Below are positions 1-8,194 of a DNA stretch of 64,000 nucleotides, in pieces. Origin of the DNA: Variovorax davisae (GTDB lineage Bacteria; Pseudomonadota; Gammaproteobacteria; Burkholderiales; Burkholderiaceae_C). How positions within the stretch are numbered: position 1 is the stretch's first letter; every line of letters starts with the position of its first letter. The notes under the pieces were generated by a model that saw only the letters and a program-made list of their open reading frames with translations, ran no database searches and was not told the DNA's origin. Both the position numbers and the translations under genes were made by a program. The stretch spans positions 186,001 through 250,000 of the forward strand of contig NZ_JASZYS010000002.1 in NCBI RefSeq assembly GCF_030316845.1, read 5' to 3'.

Positions 1-2
1 AG

Positions 3-779
3 GCCGCGATCGGCGCCGGCCTGACCGGCGTGCTGCTGATCGCCGCCGCCGCCCGCCTGCGCGCCACCGAGGCGCCGGCCTGGGCCGAGCGGCCCGGCGC
101 GCTGACCCGGGTGCTGGCCGCGATCGTCTCGGCCGCCGTGGCCGCGGCCATCGGCGCCTGCGTGCTGCTGCTGCCCGACCCGGCACCGACCCTGGCGCCG
201 GCGGTGGCGCAGAACATCGCCTCGACCGGCGTCGGCAACCCGATCACCGCCGTGCTGATGTCCTTCCGCGCGATGGACACGCTGCTCGAGGCCATCGTGC
301 TGCTGCTCGGCCTGGTCGGCATCTGGTCGCTGGCGCCCGACCGCTTCTGGGGCGGGCGGCCGGGCCCGGCACCGACCGAGGATCCGAACGGCATCCTGGG
401 CTATTTCGCGCGCGTGCTGCCGCCGATCGGGATCGTCGTCGGCGTCTATATCCTCTGGGTCGGCGCCGACCATCCGGGCGGCAAGTTCCAGGGCGCCACG
501 GTGCTGGCCGCGATGTGGCTGCTGGTCATGCTGGCCGGGCTCTCCGATGCGCCCGCGGTCGACCGCCGCTGGGTACGGATCGCGCTGGCCGGCGGGCCGC
601 TCGTCTTCATCGCGATCGGACTGCTCGGCGCCGGCATCGCGGGGGCCTTCCTGGGGTATCCCGAGGGCTTCGCCAAGCCCTTGATCGTGGTCGTCGAGGC
701 GGCGCTGCTGCCGTCGCTGGCGGTCACGCTGGCCCTGCTGCTGGCCGGACCGCCGCGCCGCAAGGAGGGCGGGAAATGA
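3..779 (+). CDS. Mrp/Mnh-type Na+/H+ antiporter subunit B-like protein, 5' end missing
   Basis: The frame is open from the first bases, so the gene starts outside the window; about 258 residues are visible. It is a hydrophobic inner-membrane protein. An early segment containing TAVLMSFRAMDTLLEA resembles the MbhE/MrpA C-terminal domain, and a later segment (GADHPGGKFQGATVLAA) matches the MnhB signature with its PGG-FQGG-like loop. The visible part therefore looks like a fusion of an MrpA-tail/MbhE-like module to MrpB. It would be a membrane subunit of a multi-subunit cation:proton antiporter. Its stop overlaps the next start in an ATGA, the first of a chain of coupled genes (B-C-D-D). The internal GTG at base 30 is not a credible start because the homologous membrane region extends upstream of it. 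Confidence 0.8.
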   Translation, partial: AAIGAGLTGVLLIAAAARLRATEAPAWAERPGALTRVLAAIVSAAVAAAIGACVLLLPDPAPTLAPAVAQNIASTGVGNPITAVLMSFRAMDTLLEAIVLLLGLVGIWSLAPDRFWGGRPGPAPTEDPNGILGYFARVLPPIGIVVGVYILWVGADHPGGKFQGATVLAAMWLLVMLAGLSDAPAVDRRWVRIALAGGPLVFIAIGLLGAGIAGAFLGYPEGFAKPLIVVVEAALLPSLAVTLALLLAGPPRRKEGGK

Positions 780-1120
780 ACACGCCGACGCTGCTCGGGC
801 TGTGCGCCGCCGTGCTGGTCGGGCTGGGCCTCTATGGCCTGATCGTCAGCCCGCACCCGCTGCGCAAGATCATGGCCTTCAACGTGATGGGCAACGGGAT
901 CTTCCTGGTCTGCGCGGTGATCGCCCGCCGCGGCGCCGGCGCCGGCATGGGCGGCGACCCGGTGCCGCAGGCGCTGCTGATCACTGCCCTGGTGGTGGCG
1001 TTCGCGGCGTCGGCGCTGGCCGTCGCCCTGGTGCTGCGGCTGTTCGAAGAGACCGGCTCGACCTCGCTGACCGCCCAAGCCGCCGCCCCCAAGCCGACTG
1101 CCGCCGAGGGCGAGGTCTAA
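776..1120 (+). CDS. mnhC: Na+/H+ antiporter subunit C (MnhC/MrpC, NuoK-like)
   Basis: A 114-residue membrane protein with three predicted helices, the size and layout of MrpC/NuoK-family subunits. The first helix starts immediately (LLGLCAAVLVGLGLYGLI), followed by the loop SPHPLRKIMAFNVMGNGIF that is typical of MnhC. The third segment carries DPVPQALLITALVVAFAASA, matching the family's 'DP.PQALVLTAIVI' block. The C-terminal tail is Ala/Pro-rich. The start ATG overlaps the stop of the preceding subunit (ATGA), and the next gene begins at the base after this stop, so translation of the operon is probably coupled. Confidence 0.9.
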   Translation: MNTPTLLGLCAAVLVGLGLYGLIVSPHPLRKIMAFNVMGNGIFLVCAVIARRGAGAGMGGDPVPQALLITALVVAFAASALAVALVLRLFEETGSTSLTAQAAAPKPTAAEGEV

Positions 1121-2650
1121 GTGCCGCCCTCCGTGCCCGTGGACCTGACGACGACCGGCGGCCTGCTGCTGGTGCTGGCCGTGCTGCTGCCCTTCGTCGG
1201 GCTGATGCTGGGCTTCGTGCTCGGCGGCCGGCGCGCCCAGCAGGTGGCCTGGCTCACCATCGGGCTCGGCGCGGTGCTGGTGGCGGCGATCGCCCACCGC
1301 CTGTGGGTGTCGGGCGACGCCCTGGTCTACCTGCTCGGGGGCTGGGCGCCGCCGCTCGGCGTCACCTTGCGCGCCGACGGCCTGTCGGTCTGCATGATGG
1401 TGCTCGTGATGGTGGTGGTGGTCGGCATCGGCACCTACGCCAACGGCGACTTCGGCACGCCCGACGGCGTGCGCGAGAAGCGCGGCGCGCTGACCTTCTG
1501 GCTGCTGCTGCTCGCGGTCTGGGGGTCGCTCAACCTGGTGTTCGTGAGCGGCGACGTGTTCACGCTGTACGTGGCGCTGGAGCTGCTCACCTTCGCCGGC
1601 GTGCCGCTGGTCAGCCTCGACGGCCGCGGCGAAACCCTGCAGGCCGCGCTGCGCTACCTGATCTACGCGCTGGCCGGCTCGATGCTCTATCTGCTGGGCG
1701 TCTTCCTGCTGTATGGCGCCTACGGCACGCTGGACATCGCGCTGCTGGCGCAGCGCGTCGGCGCCGAGCCCGTGGCCTGGGGTGCCGCGGCACTGATGAC
1801 CGCCGGCCTGCTCGCCAAGACCGCGCTGTTCCCGCTCCACCTGTGGCTGCCGCCCGCCCATGCCGGCGCACCCGCCGCCGCCAGCGCGCTGCTGTCGGCG
1901 CTGGTGATCAAGGGCGCCTGGTTCCTGGTCGTGCGGCTGTGGGTCGACGTCTTCCCCGGCGTCGTGACGCTGCCTTCGGCGCAGCTGCTGGGGGCGCTGG
2001 GCGCTTCGGCGATCCTGGTCGGCAACGTGGTCGCGCTGCGCCAGGCCCGCCTGAAGCTGCTGGTCGCTTACTCGACGGTGGCCCAGATCGGCTACCTGTT
2101 CCTGATGTTCCCGCTGGTCGCGGGGCTCGATGCTGCGCGGCTGGACAGCGCCGTCGCCGTCACCGGCGGGCTGCTGCAGGCGGTCTCGCACGCCACCGCC
2201 AAGGCCGCGATGTTCATGGCCGCCGGCCTGGTCTACGCCACCCTCGGCCATGACCGCACGGCCGACCTGCGCGGCACCGGGCGGGCGCTGCCGATGACGA
2301 TGGCCGCCTTCGCCCTGGCCGGCGCCTCGCTGATCGGGCTGCCGCCCTCGGGCGGCTTCCTCGCCAAGTGGCTGCTGCTGTCGGCCGCGATCGCCACCGC
2401 CCAGTGGTGGTGGGTGGCCGTGATGCTGGTCGGAGGGTTGCTCACCAGCGCCTATGTGTTCATGGTGGTGGTGCGCGCGATGGCGCCGGCGCCGCTCGGC
2501 TGGGAGCCGAAGGTGCGGGTGCCGCGCTACCAGCAGGGCGCGGTGCTGGCGCTCGCGCTGTGCTCGTTCCTGCTCGGGCTGGCGGCGCTGCTGCCGTTCG
2601 ACGTGGCGCAGATCGGCCGCACCGGCGCGCTGTCGATGGGGGCGCGATGA
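1121..2650 (+). CDS. mnhD: Na+/H+ antiporter subunit D (MnhD/MrpD, ND2/ND4/ND5-type)
   Basis: A 509-residue polytopic membrane protein of the proton-translocating antiporter family (Proton_antipo_M, related to NuoL/M/N). It carries the expected conserved pieces: a helix with VALELLTFAGVPLVSL, the lysine-bearing segment LLAKTALFPLHLWLPPAHAGAPAAASALLSA (residues about 225-255), and a later SHATAKAAMFMAAG block with a second lysine. These lysines and the preceding glutamate form the proposed ion channel in the family. The start is a GTG directly after the mnhC stop; no ATG is available at a sensible position. The end overlaps the next subunit by four bases. Confidence 0.9.
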   Translation: MPPSVPVDLTTTGGLLLVLAVLLPFVGLMLGFVLGGRRAQQVAWLTIGLGAVLVAAIAHRLWVSGDALVYLLGGWAPPLGVTLRADGLSVCMMVLVMVVVVGIGTYANGDFGTPDGVREKRGALTFWLLLLAVWGSLNLVFVSGDVFTLYVALELLTFAGVPLVSLDGRGETLQAALRYLIYALAGSMLYLLGVFLLYGAYGTLDIALLAQRVGAEPVAWGAAALMTAGLLAKTALFPLHLWLPPAHAGAPAAASALLSALVIKGAWFLVVRLWVDVFPGVVTLPSAQLLGALGASAILVGNVVALRQARLKLLVAYSTVAQIGYLFLMFPLVAGLDAARLDSAVAVTGGLLQAVSHATAKAAMFMAAGLVYATLGHDRTADLRGTGRALPMTMAAFALAGASLIGLPPSGGFLAKWLLLSAAIATAQWWWVAVMLVGGLLTSAYVFMVVVRAMAPAPLGWEPKVRVPRYQQGAVLALALCSFLLGLAALLPFDVAQIGRTGALSMGAR

Positions 2651-4311
2651 TCGGCTCCGCCACGCTCGCCGCCGTCGTCTTCGACCTGCCCGTTCTGGTG
2701 CCGCTGGCGCTCGGCGTGCCGCTGCTGCTGCTGCTCGCGTGCGCGTTCCCGCGGCTGCGGCGCCGGCTGCCCGCGCTGTTCGCGCTGGCGCCGCTGCCGG
2801 CGCTGGCAGCCGCCCTGCTGGCCGGCGGCGAGCCGGACCTGGTGCTGGGTAACGCCGCCTTCGCGTTGACCTTCGCGCTCGATGCGCCGGGCGCGATGCT
2901 GCTCGGCGTGGCCTCTGTGCTGTGGATCCTGGCCGGCGCCTATGCCGCGCGCTGGCTGCGCGAGCGGCCGCGCAGCGACGGCTTCATCGTCTGCTGGCTG
3001 ATGACGCTGACCGGTTGCGTCGGCGTCTTCCTGGCGGCCGACCTGATCGGCTTCTACTTCCTGCTGGCGGTGCTGAGCGTGGGTGCCAGCGGCCTGGTGC
3101 TCCAGGGCGACGGGCCCGAGGCGCTGCGCGCCAGCGCGCTCTATCTCGGGCTCGCGCTGCTGGCCGAGGCCTTCCTGCTCGCCGGCCTGCTGCTGCTGGC
3201 CCTGGCCACGCCGGACGGCAGCCTGCTGATCCGCGACGCCGCCGCGGCGCTGCCGGGATCGCCCTGGCGCGATCTCACGCTGCTGCTGCTGATCGTCGGC
3301 CTCGGCATGAAGGCCGGGCTGGTGCCGCTGCATTTCTGGATGCCGCTGGCCTACGGCGCGGCGCCGATCCCGGCGGCGGCCGTGATGAGCGGTGCCGTGG
3401 TCAAGGCCAGCATCCTGGCGCTGATCCGCTTCCTGCCGCTCGACACCGCGCTGCCCGAATTCGGTCTTCCGCTGGCCGCGGTCGGGCTGTTCGGCGCCCT
3501 CTACGGGGTCGCGATCGGCATCACGCAGACCCGGCCGAAGGTGATCCTGGCCTACTCCAGCGTCAGCCAGATGGGCTTCCTGGTGGCGGTGATCGGCATG
3601 GGCCTGGCGGCGGGCGACGCCGGCACGGCGCCGGCCGCGGCGTTCTATGCGGCGCACCACCTGCTGGTGAAGGGGGCGCTGTTCCTTGCCGTCGGCGTGG
3701 TCATGCGCACCGGCCGCCGCCATCTGTGGCCGATGCTGCTGCCGGCGGCCGTGATCGCGCTGGGGCTGGGCGGCCTGCCGCTCACCGGCGGCGCGCTGGC
3801 CAAGTACGCGGCCAAGGACCTGATGGGCAGCGGCCTGGCCGCCACGGTGGCGGTGCTGTCGTCGATCGCCACCACGCTGCTGATGGTCCATTTCCTGCGG
3901 CGCCTGAGCGCCGACACCGCGGTCGATGCGGACGCGCGCGCGCCGGCCGTGCTGGCGGTCGCCTGGCTCGGGATGGCGCTGGCTTCGGTCGCGCTGCCCT
4001 GGGCGCTCTGCCTGGCGCTGCCGCTGGGCGCGCTGCCCGACGCCCTGTCGCCGGCCGCGCTCTGGGCGGCCCTGTGGCCGGTTTTGGTCGGCGCCGCGAT
4101 CGCGCTCGGCCTCGACAGCCTCGGGCGCCATCTGCCGCGCATCCCGGCCGGCGATCTGGGGATCGCGCTGGGCCGGCTGGCCGGGCTGGCGATGGCGGTG
4201 GGACGCGGATTCGAAACGATCGACGCTTTTGCGCGGCGCTGGGCCGTCGCGAGCATCGCGATGCTGGTAGTGTCCCTGCTGTTCGGCTGCGCGCTGATGG
4301 CACTGGGCTGA
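2647..4311 (+). CDS. second antiporter-type membrane subunit (MnhD/HyfB/NuoL-M-like)
   Basis: A 554-residue membrane protein paralogous to the gene before it. It has the same family marks: GLGMKAGLVPLHFWMPLAYGAAPIPAAAVMSGAVVKA around residues 220-255 with a conserved Lys, AYSSVSQMGFLVA, and AAHHLLVKGALFLAVG with the second channel lysine. It resembles hydrogenase-4 subunit B/NuoM-like proteins more than classic MrpA, which is about 800 residues long with an MbhE tail; here that tail appears to sit in the B-like fusion gene upstream. The ATG overlaps the mnhD stop (ATGA). It is probably the last membrane subunit of the operon, because the next gene is unrelated and has its own ribosome site (AAGGAGAACGAG). 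Confidence 0.85.
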   Translation: MIGSATLAAVVFDLPVLVPLALGVPLLLLLACAFPRLRRRLPALFALAPLPALAAALLAGGEPDLVLGNAAFALTFALDAPGAMLLGVASVLWILAGAYAARWLRERPRSDGFIVCWLMTLTGCVGVFLAADLIGFYFLLAVLSVGASGLVLQGDGPEALRASALYLGLALLAEAFLLAGLLLLALATPDGSLLIRDAAAALPGSPWRDLTLLLLIVGLGMKAGLVPLHFWMPLAYGAAPIPAAAVMSGAVVKASILALIRFLPLDTALPEFGLPLAAVGLFGALYGVAIGITQTRPKVILAYSSVSQMGFLVAVIGMGLAAGDAGTAPAAAFYAAHHLLVKGALFLAVGVVMRTGRRHLWPMLLPAAVIALGLGGLPLTGGALAKYAAKDLMGSGLAATVAVLSSIATTLLMVHFLRRLSADTAVDADARAPAVLAVAWLGMALASVALPWALCLALPLGALPDALSPAALWAALWPVLVGAAIALGLDSLGRHLPRIPAGDLGIALGRLAGLAMAVGRGFETIDAFARRWAVASIAMLVVSLLFGCALMALG

Positions 4312-4322
4312 AGGAGAACGAG

Positions 4323-5777
4323 ATGAGGAAGTCAACGCTGGCAGCAGTGTCCGCTGCGGTTTGGGTCGCCCTGGCGGGCTGCACCGTGGGGCCGGATTTC
4401 GTCCGGCCCGCGACGCAGTCGCCGGCCGCCTGGCGGATCGACTACCCCATGGCCGCCGAGGTGGCCAACACCCCCTGGTGGGAGCAGTTCGGCGACCCGG
4501 TCCTGAACCAGCTGATCGAGACCGCGCTGCGCGACAACCTCGACGTCCGGGTCGCGGCGGCCCGCATCGACCAGTTCCTCGGCGCCCTGACGACCACCGA
4601 TTCGCAGGCCTATCCGCAGCTCGGCTACGGCGCCGGGGCGGCGCGCACGCGCGCCAGCCGCGAGGGCCAGCCGCCGATCCCCGAGCCGGCTGGCAACTAC
4701 TTCTCGCTCTACCAGGCCAGCCTCAACGCGAGCTGGCAGGTCGACCTCTTCGGCCGCGTCCGGCGCCTGAGTGAGGCCGCGCAGGCGCAGGTCTATGCCA
4801 GCCAGCAGGGCCAGCGCGGCGTGGTGCTGACGCTCGTGACCGGGGTGGCGGCCAGCTACATCGCGCTGCGGGCGCTCGACCGGCAGCTCGAGATCGCCCG
4901 GTCCACCGCCGCCAACTTCGGCGAGACCGCGCGCATCTTCGACCTGCGCTTCAAGCGCGGGCTGGTCTCGCAGACCGAGGTGACGCAGGTGCGCTCCCAG
5001 TACCAGCAGGCGCTGACCGCGATCCCGACCTTCGAGCAGCAGATCGCGGCGCTCGAGAACCAGATCTCGATCCTGCTGGGCCGCGACCCGGCGCCGATCC
5101 CGCGCGGCAAGACCATCGACGAGCTGGCCGCGCCGCTGATCCCGGCCGGCCTGCCTTCCGACCTGCTGCAGCGGCGCCCGGACATCCTGGCGGCCGAGCA
5201 GAACCTGGTGGCCGCCAACGCCAGCATCGGGGTCGCCCGCTCGCTCTACTACCCGAGCCTGTCGCTGACCGGCGCGCTGGGTTCCACCAGCACCTCCTTC
5301 GGCAACTTCCTGACCGGGCCCGCCACCACCTGGTCGGTGGTCGCCGGCCTGACCGGCCCGATCTTCACCTTCGGCGCCATCGAGGGCCAGGTCCGCTCGG
5401 CCGAGGCGCAGAAGGCGCAGGCCGAGCTGGTCTACCGGCAGACCGTGCTGGGCGCCTTCCGCGACACCAACAACGCGCTGATCGGCACCCAGAAGAGCAT
5501 CGAGGGGGTCGAGTACCAGCGCGGGCGGGTCAGGGCGCTGCGCGAGTTCGCGCGCCTGTCCAGGCTCAAGTTCGAGGCCGGCCTGGTCGGCTACCTCGAG
5601 GTGCTGGTGGCCGACAACGAGCTGTTCGCGGCCGAGCTGGCGTTCGTGAACCTGCAGGCCAACCGCTACGCGCAGGCGATCAACGTCTACCAGGCGATGG
5701 GCGGCGGCTGGGTCGACGTCGCCGATGCGCGGACGCCGCGCCCGGTCGGCATGGCCGGCGGCCAGCGCACGCCTTGA
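4323..5777 (+). CDS. NodT/OprM-type outer-membrane efflux lipoprotein
   Basis: A 484-residue outer-membrane factor of RND-type efflux systems (TolC fold, NodT family). The N-terminus is a lipoprotein signal with lipobox LAGC, so Cys20 would be acylated; the family hallmark VGPDF.RP follows directly. The two OEP repeats are visible, each with long helical stretches, and the SLYQASLNASWQVDLFGR segment is characteristic. The start ATG at 4323 lies 5-10 bases after AAGGAGAAC, a good ribosome binding site. No inner-membrane RND pump or adaptor is encoded beside it in this window, so it may serve as a shared exit duct or partner with a distant pump. It overlaps the AI-2E gene only if that gene uses its TTG start. 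Confidence 0.9.
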   Translation: MRKSTLAAVSAAVWVALAGCTVGPDFVRPATQSPAAWRIDYPMAAEVANTPWWEQFGDPVLNQLIETALRDNLDVRVAAARIDQFLGALTTTDSQAYPQLGYGAGAARTRASREGQPPIPEPAGNYFSLYQASLNASWQVDLFGRVRRLSEAAQAQVYASQQGQRGVVLTLVTGVAASYIALRALDRQLEIARSTAANFGETARIFDLRFKRGLVSQTEVTQVRSQYQQALTAIPTFEQQIAALENQISILLGRDPAPIPRGKTIDELAAPLIPAGLPSDLLQRRPDILAAEQNLVAANASIGVARSLYYPSLSLTGALGSTSTSFGNFLTGPATTWSVVAGLTGPIFTFGAIEGQVRSAEAQKAQAELVYRQTVLGAFRDTNNALIGTQKSIEGVEYQRGRVRALREFARLSRLKFEAGLVGYLEVLVADNELFAAELAFVNLQANRYAQAINVYQAMGGGWVDVADARTPRPVGMAGGQRTP

Positions 5778-6835
5778 ACCCCCGCCGCATGAACGAGCGC
5801 TTCCAGACCCTGGTCTACGGCACGGCGATCGCGTTGATGATCGGCTGGGTGTTCTACATCGGGCGCGGCGTCTTCGTGCCGATCATGTTCAGCGTCTTCG
5901 TGGTCTACGTGATCCTCGGGCTGGCGCGCCTGATCGGCAAGGTGCCGCTGCTGGGCCCAGCGCTGCCGCAACTGGTGATCTCGATCCTCTCGGTGCTGAT
6001 CATCGCGCTCGGGCTGGCCATGGTGGTCTACACCGTCCTGGCCAACAAGGACAGCGTGATCGCGATGGCGCCGCGCTACCAGGAGTCGCTGCTGGCGGCG
6101 GTGCAGCGGGTGGCGGTGCTGATGCGGGTCGAGGCCGAGCCGACCTGGACCACGCTGCGGCGCGACCTGCTGGCGCAGGTGAGCCTGCAACGGGTGGCGG
6201 CATCGGCCCTGGCTTCGGTGTCGTCGCTGTTCGCCACCGTGATCGTGGTGGCGCTGTATGCCTGCTTCCTGCTGGTCGAGCGCAGCAACCTCGACGTCAA
6301 GATCCTGGCCATCGCGCGCAGCCCCGAGCAGGCGCAGCGCATCAAGCAGGTCATCGCCGATATCAATGCCCGGGTCGGCGCCTACCTGGCCCTGAAGACC
6401 TTTCTCGGGGTGCTGCTCGGCGCCCTCAGCTACGTCATCATGCGCTTCGCCGGCCTCGAGTTCGCCGGCTTCTGGGCCGTGCTGATCGCGCTGCTCAACT
6501 ACGTGCCGTACATCGGCTCGTTCCTGAGCGTCGTGCTGCCGGGCCTGATGGGGGTGGCCCAGTTCGGCAGCGCCGGCGAGGCGATCCAGATCATGATGTC
6601 GCTGGCGGTGGTCCAGTTCGTGATCGGCAACTTCCTGGACCCCTACGTCATGGGGAATTCGCTCAACCTGAGCCCGTTCGCGATCCTCGTGAGCCTGGCG
6701 GTCTGGGTGGCCCTGTGGGGCGTGCCGGGCGCCTTCCTGGCGGTGCCGATCACCGCGATGATGACCATCATCTTCTCGGAGTTCCCCGGCACCCGCCCGA
6801 TCGCCGTCCTGCTCTCGCAAAACGGAAAGCCTTAG
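5774..6835 (+). CDS. AI-2E family (PerM/YdiK-like) membrane transporter
   Basis: A 353-residue integral membrane protein of the AI-2E transporter (UPF0118) family: paired N-terminal helices, a soluble central region (residues about 90-160), then four to five C-terminal helices with the conserved ALLNYVPYIGSFLSVVLPGLM and LDPYVMGNSLNLSPFAILVSL blocks. Family members are exporters of small molecules or Na+(Li+)/H+ antiporters, so the autoinducer name should not be taken literally. Two starts are possible: TTG at 5774, overlapping the upstream stop as TTGA, or ATG at 5789. Neither has a clear Shine-Dalgarno sequence. It may be co-transcribed with the outer-membrane factor gene. Confidence 0.85.
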   Translation: MNPRRMNERFQTLVYGTAIALMIGWVFYIGRGVFVPIMFSVFVVYVILGLARLIGKVPLLGPALPQLVISILSVLIIALGLAMVVYTVLANKDSVIAMAPRYQESLLAAVQRVAVLMRVEAEPTWTTLRRDLLAQVSLQRVAASALASVSSLFATVIVVALYACFLLVERSNLDVKILAIARSPEQAQRIKQVIADINARVGAYLALKTFLGVLLGALSYVIMRFAGLEFAGFWAVLIALLNYVPYIGSFLSVVLPGLMGVAQFGSAGEAIQIMMSLAVVQFVIGNFLDPYVMGNSLNLSPFAILVSLAVWVALWGVPGAFLAVPITAMMTIIFSEFPGTRPIAVLLSQNGKP

Positions 6836-6838
6836 GGC

Positions 6839-7282
6839 CTACTGCGGCACGACTCTGGCGGCTTCGCCGTTGCCCTGGATGAACACCCGCTGGCCGACGC
6901 GCAGCCCGGGCGTGACCGGCTGGGTCACCTCGACCAGCACGCCGCTGTCGGTGCGCACGAAGATCTCCTGGCCGGCCACCGGCGTGTCGTAGCGGCGCGC
7001 GACCTCGCTGCCGGCGATGGTGCCGCCGATGGCCCCCACCACCATGGCAACGTCGCGCCCGGTGCCGCCGCCGATCAGGCTGCCGATGCCCAGGCCGGTC
7101 AGGCCGCCGAGCACCGCGCCGACGCCGGTGTGATGCGAGGTGGCGATCGTGGTCGGCGTGATCTGCTCGATCTTGCCTTGCCGGATCGTCATCGATCCGG
7201 TCTGCGAGCCGGGCGACGCGCACGCGGTGAGCACCAGGGCCAGCGCGAATGCTGCCATGCGGTGGAAAAGCCTTGCTGTCAT
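6839..7282 (-). CDS. SlyB/Pcp-like glycine-zipper outer-membrane lipoprotein
   Basis: A 147-residue protein with a lipoprotein signal ending LVLTACAS (Cys about residue 21). A glycine-zipper membrane-spanning region follows (GVGAVLGGLTGLGIGSLIGG and VVGAIGGTIAG, residues about 53-92), then a small beta-rich C-terminal domain (EIFVRTDSGVLVEVTQ...RVFIQGNGEAARVV). This architecture matches the SlyB/Pcp 17-kDa surface-antigen family, which helps keep the outer membrane intact. It converges on the AI-2E gene with only 3 bp between stop codons. Stress-linked regulation is known for SlyB elsewhere, but nothing in the sequence shows it here. Confidence 0.85.
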   Translation of the reverse strand: MTARLFHRMAAFALALVLTACASPGSQTGSMTIRQGKIEQITPTTIATSHHTGVGAVLGGLTGLGIGSLIGGGTGRDVAMVVGAIGGTIAGSEVARRYDTPVAGQEIFVRTDSGVLVEVTQPVTPGLRVGQRVFIQGNGEAARVVPQ

Positions 7283-7518
7283 GTAGATCCTCCAGAGCGT
7301 GTTGAGGGTTTGAGGTGCCGGATCGCACCGCTTTCCAGAATAGCCGCAAGCGGGCGCTCGCGGGCGACCTGCGAGTCCCTCAAGTTTCGGCGCGCACCGC
7401 CGATATACGCTCAGCGCATGCCCTCGCCGCTTCGGACGGGCGGTGTGTCGCGACGAGGAGCCAGCGTGAAACTGAGGTCGGTGCAGGGTCGCTGCAGTCC
7501 GTGCCCGAGGGGGCGGGA

Positions 7519-8136
7519 ATGAGCTTGGCCGTCTATGGCTACGATGCCTTCAAGGTGCTGGCCTTCGCCGCGCCGGTGGCCGGCTTCGCCGCCTTCGCCC
7601 ATGTGCGCGCCACGCGGCGCCGGCAACAGGCGCGACGGGTCGAAAGCGCGAGCCGCAGCTGCCGGCAGGTCTTCGTCGAAGTGCCGGGACTGCCCGGCGC
7701 GGCCCCCGACTCGGTCTCCTTCGAGCTGACCCCGCAACTGCTGGGCTGGCTGGCCGCCGCCCAGAGCGGTTCGCTCAAGGGCATCGACACGCCCGACGCC
7801 GTGATGCTGGCCTTCGACGTCGACGCGGCGTGGAAGGGCGTGCGGCCGGCCGGGACCGGCGCCGACCCGGGCGCCCGCAGCCAGCTGGTCGCGACCCGCG
7901 AACGCTTCTTCGTGCGCTCGGTCGATGCCCGGCGCAACAGCGCCTCGGTGTCGCTGCGCGCGATGCTCGATGCGCATCGCAGCCTCGCCGAGGGCGAGCC
8001 GCTCCATTGTTCGGTCGACGGCCTGATCGGCGTCAAGCCGATGCGGCGTTTGCGGGTCGAGGCGGCGGCCGTCGCCAAGCAGTTCTACTGGGTGCGGGCC
8101 AACGGCGCGGTGCCGCCACGGTCGCCGCCGAGTTAG
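7519..8136 (+). CDS. conserved hypothetical protein with N-terminal membrane anchor
   Basis: A 205-residue protein that I do not recognise. Residues about 5-26 (VYGYDAFKVLAFAAPVAGFAAFAHV) form one hydrophobic segment followed by an Arg-rich stretch, so the protein is probably anchored in the inner membrane with its C-terminal part in the cytoplasm. The rest is a soluble mixed alpha/beta region without a motif I can name. I chose the ATG at 7519, preceded by GAGGGGGCGGGA; the frame is open further upstream, but that part shows no conserved-looking composition. It stands alone between a minus-strand lipoprotein gene and a dehydrogenase gene 58 bp downstream. Confidence 0.6.
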   Translation: MSLAVYGYDAFKVLAFAAPVAGFAAFAHVRATRRRQQARRVESASRSCRQVFVEVPGLPGAAPDSVSFELTPQLLGWLAAAQSGSLKGIDTPDAVMLAFDVDAAWKGVRPAGTGADPGARSQLVATRERFFVRSVDARRNSASVSLRAMLDAHRSLAEGEPLHCSVDGLIGVKPMRRLRVEAAAVAKQFYWVRANGAVPPRSPPS

Positions 8137-8194
8137 GTAGGATGGCGGGCTGCCCGCTGCGCTTGCGGGCAGTCTCGCAATTCAAGGACTCCGC

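Noticed and set aside
446..2251. Long minus-strand open frame opposite the antiporter genes (and similar ones, such as 14761-17454 and 61592-63889)
   Set aside because: They mirror real genes in very GC-rich DNA; their translations are rich in Arg, Gln, His and Gly with no domain or start-site support.
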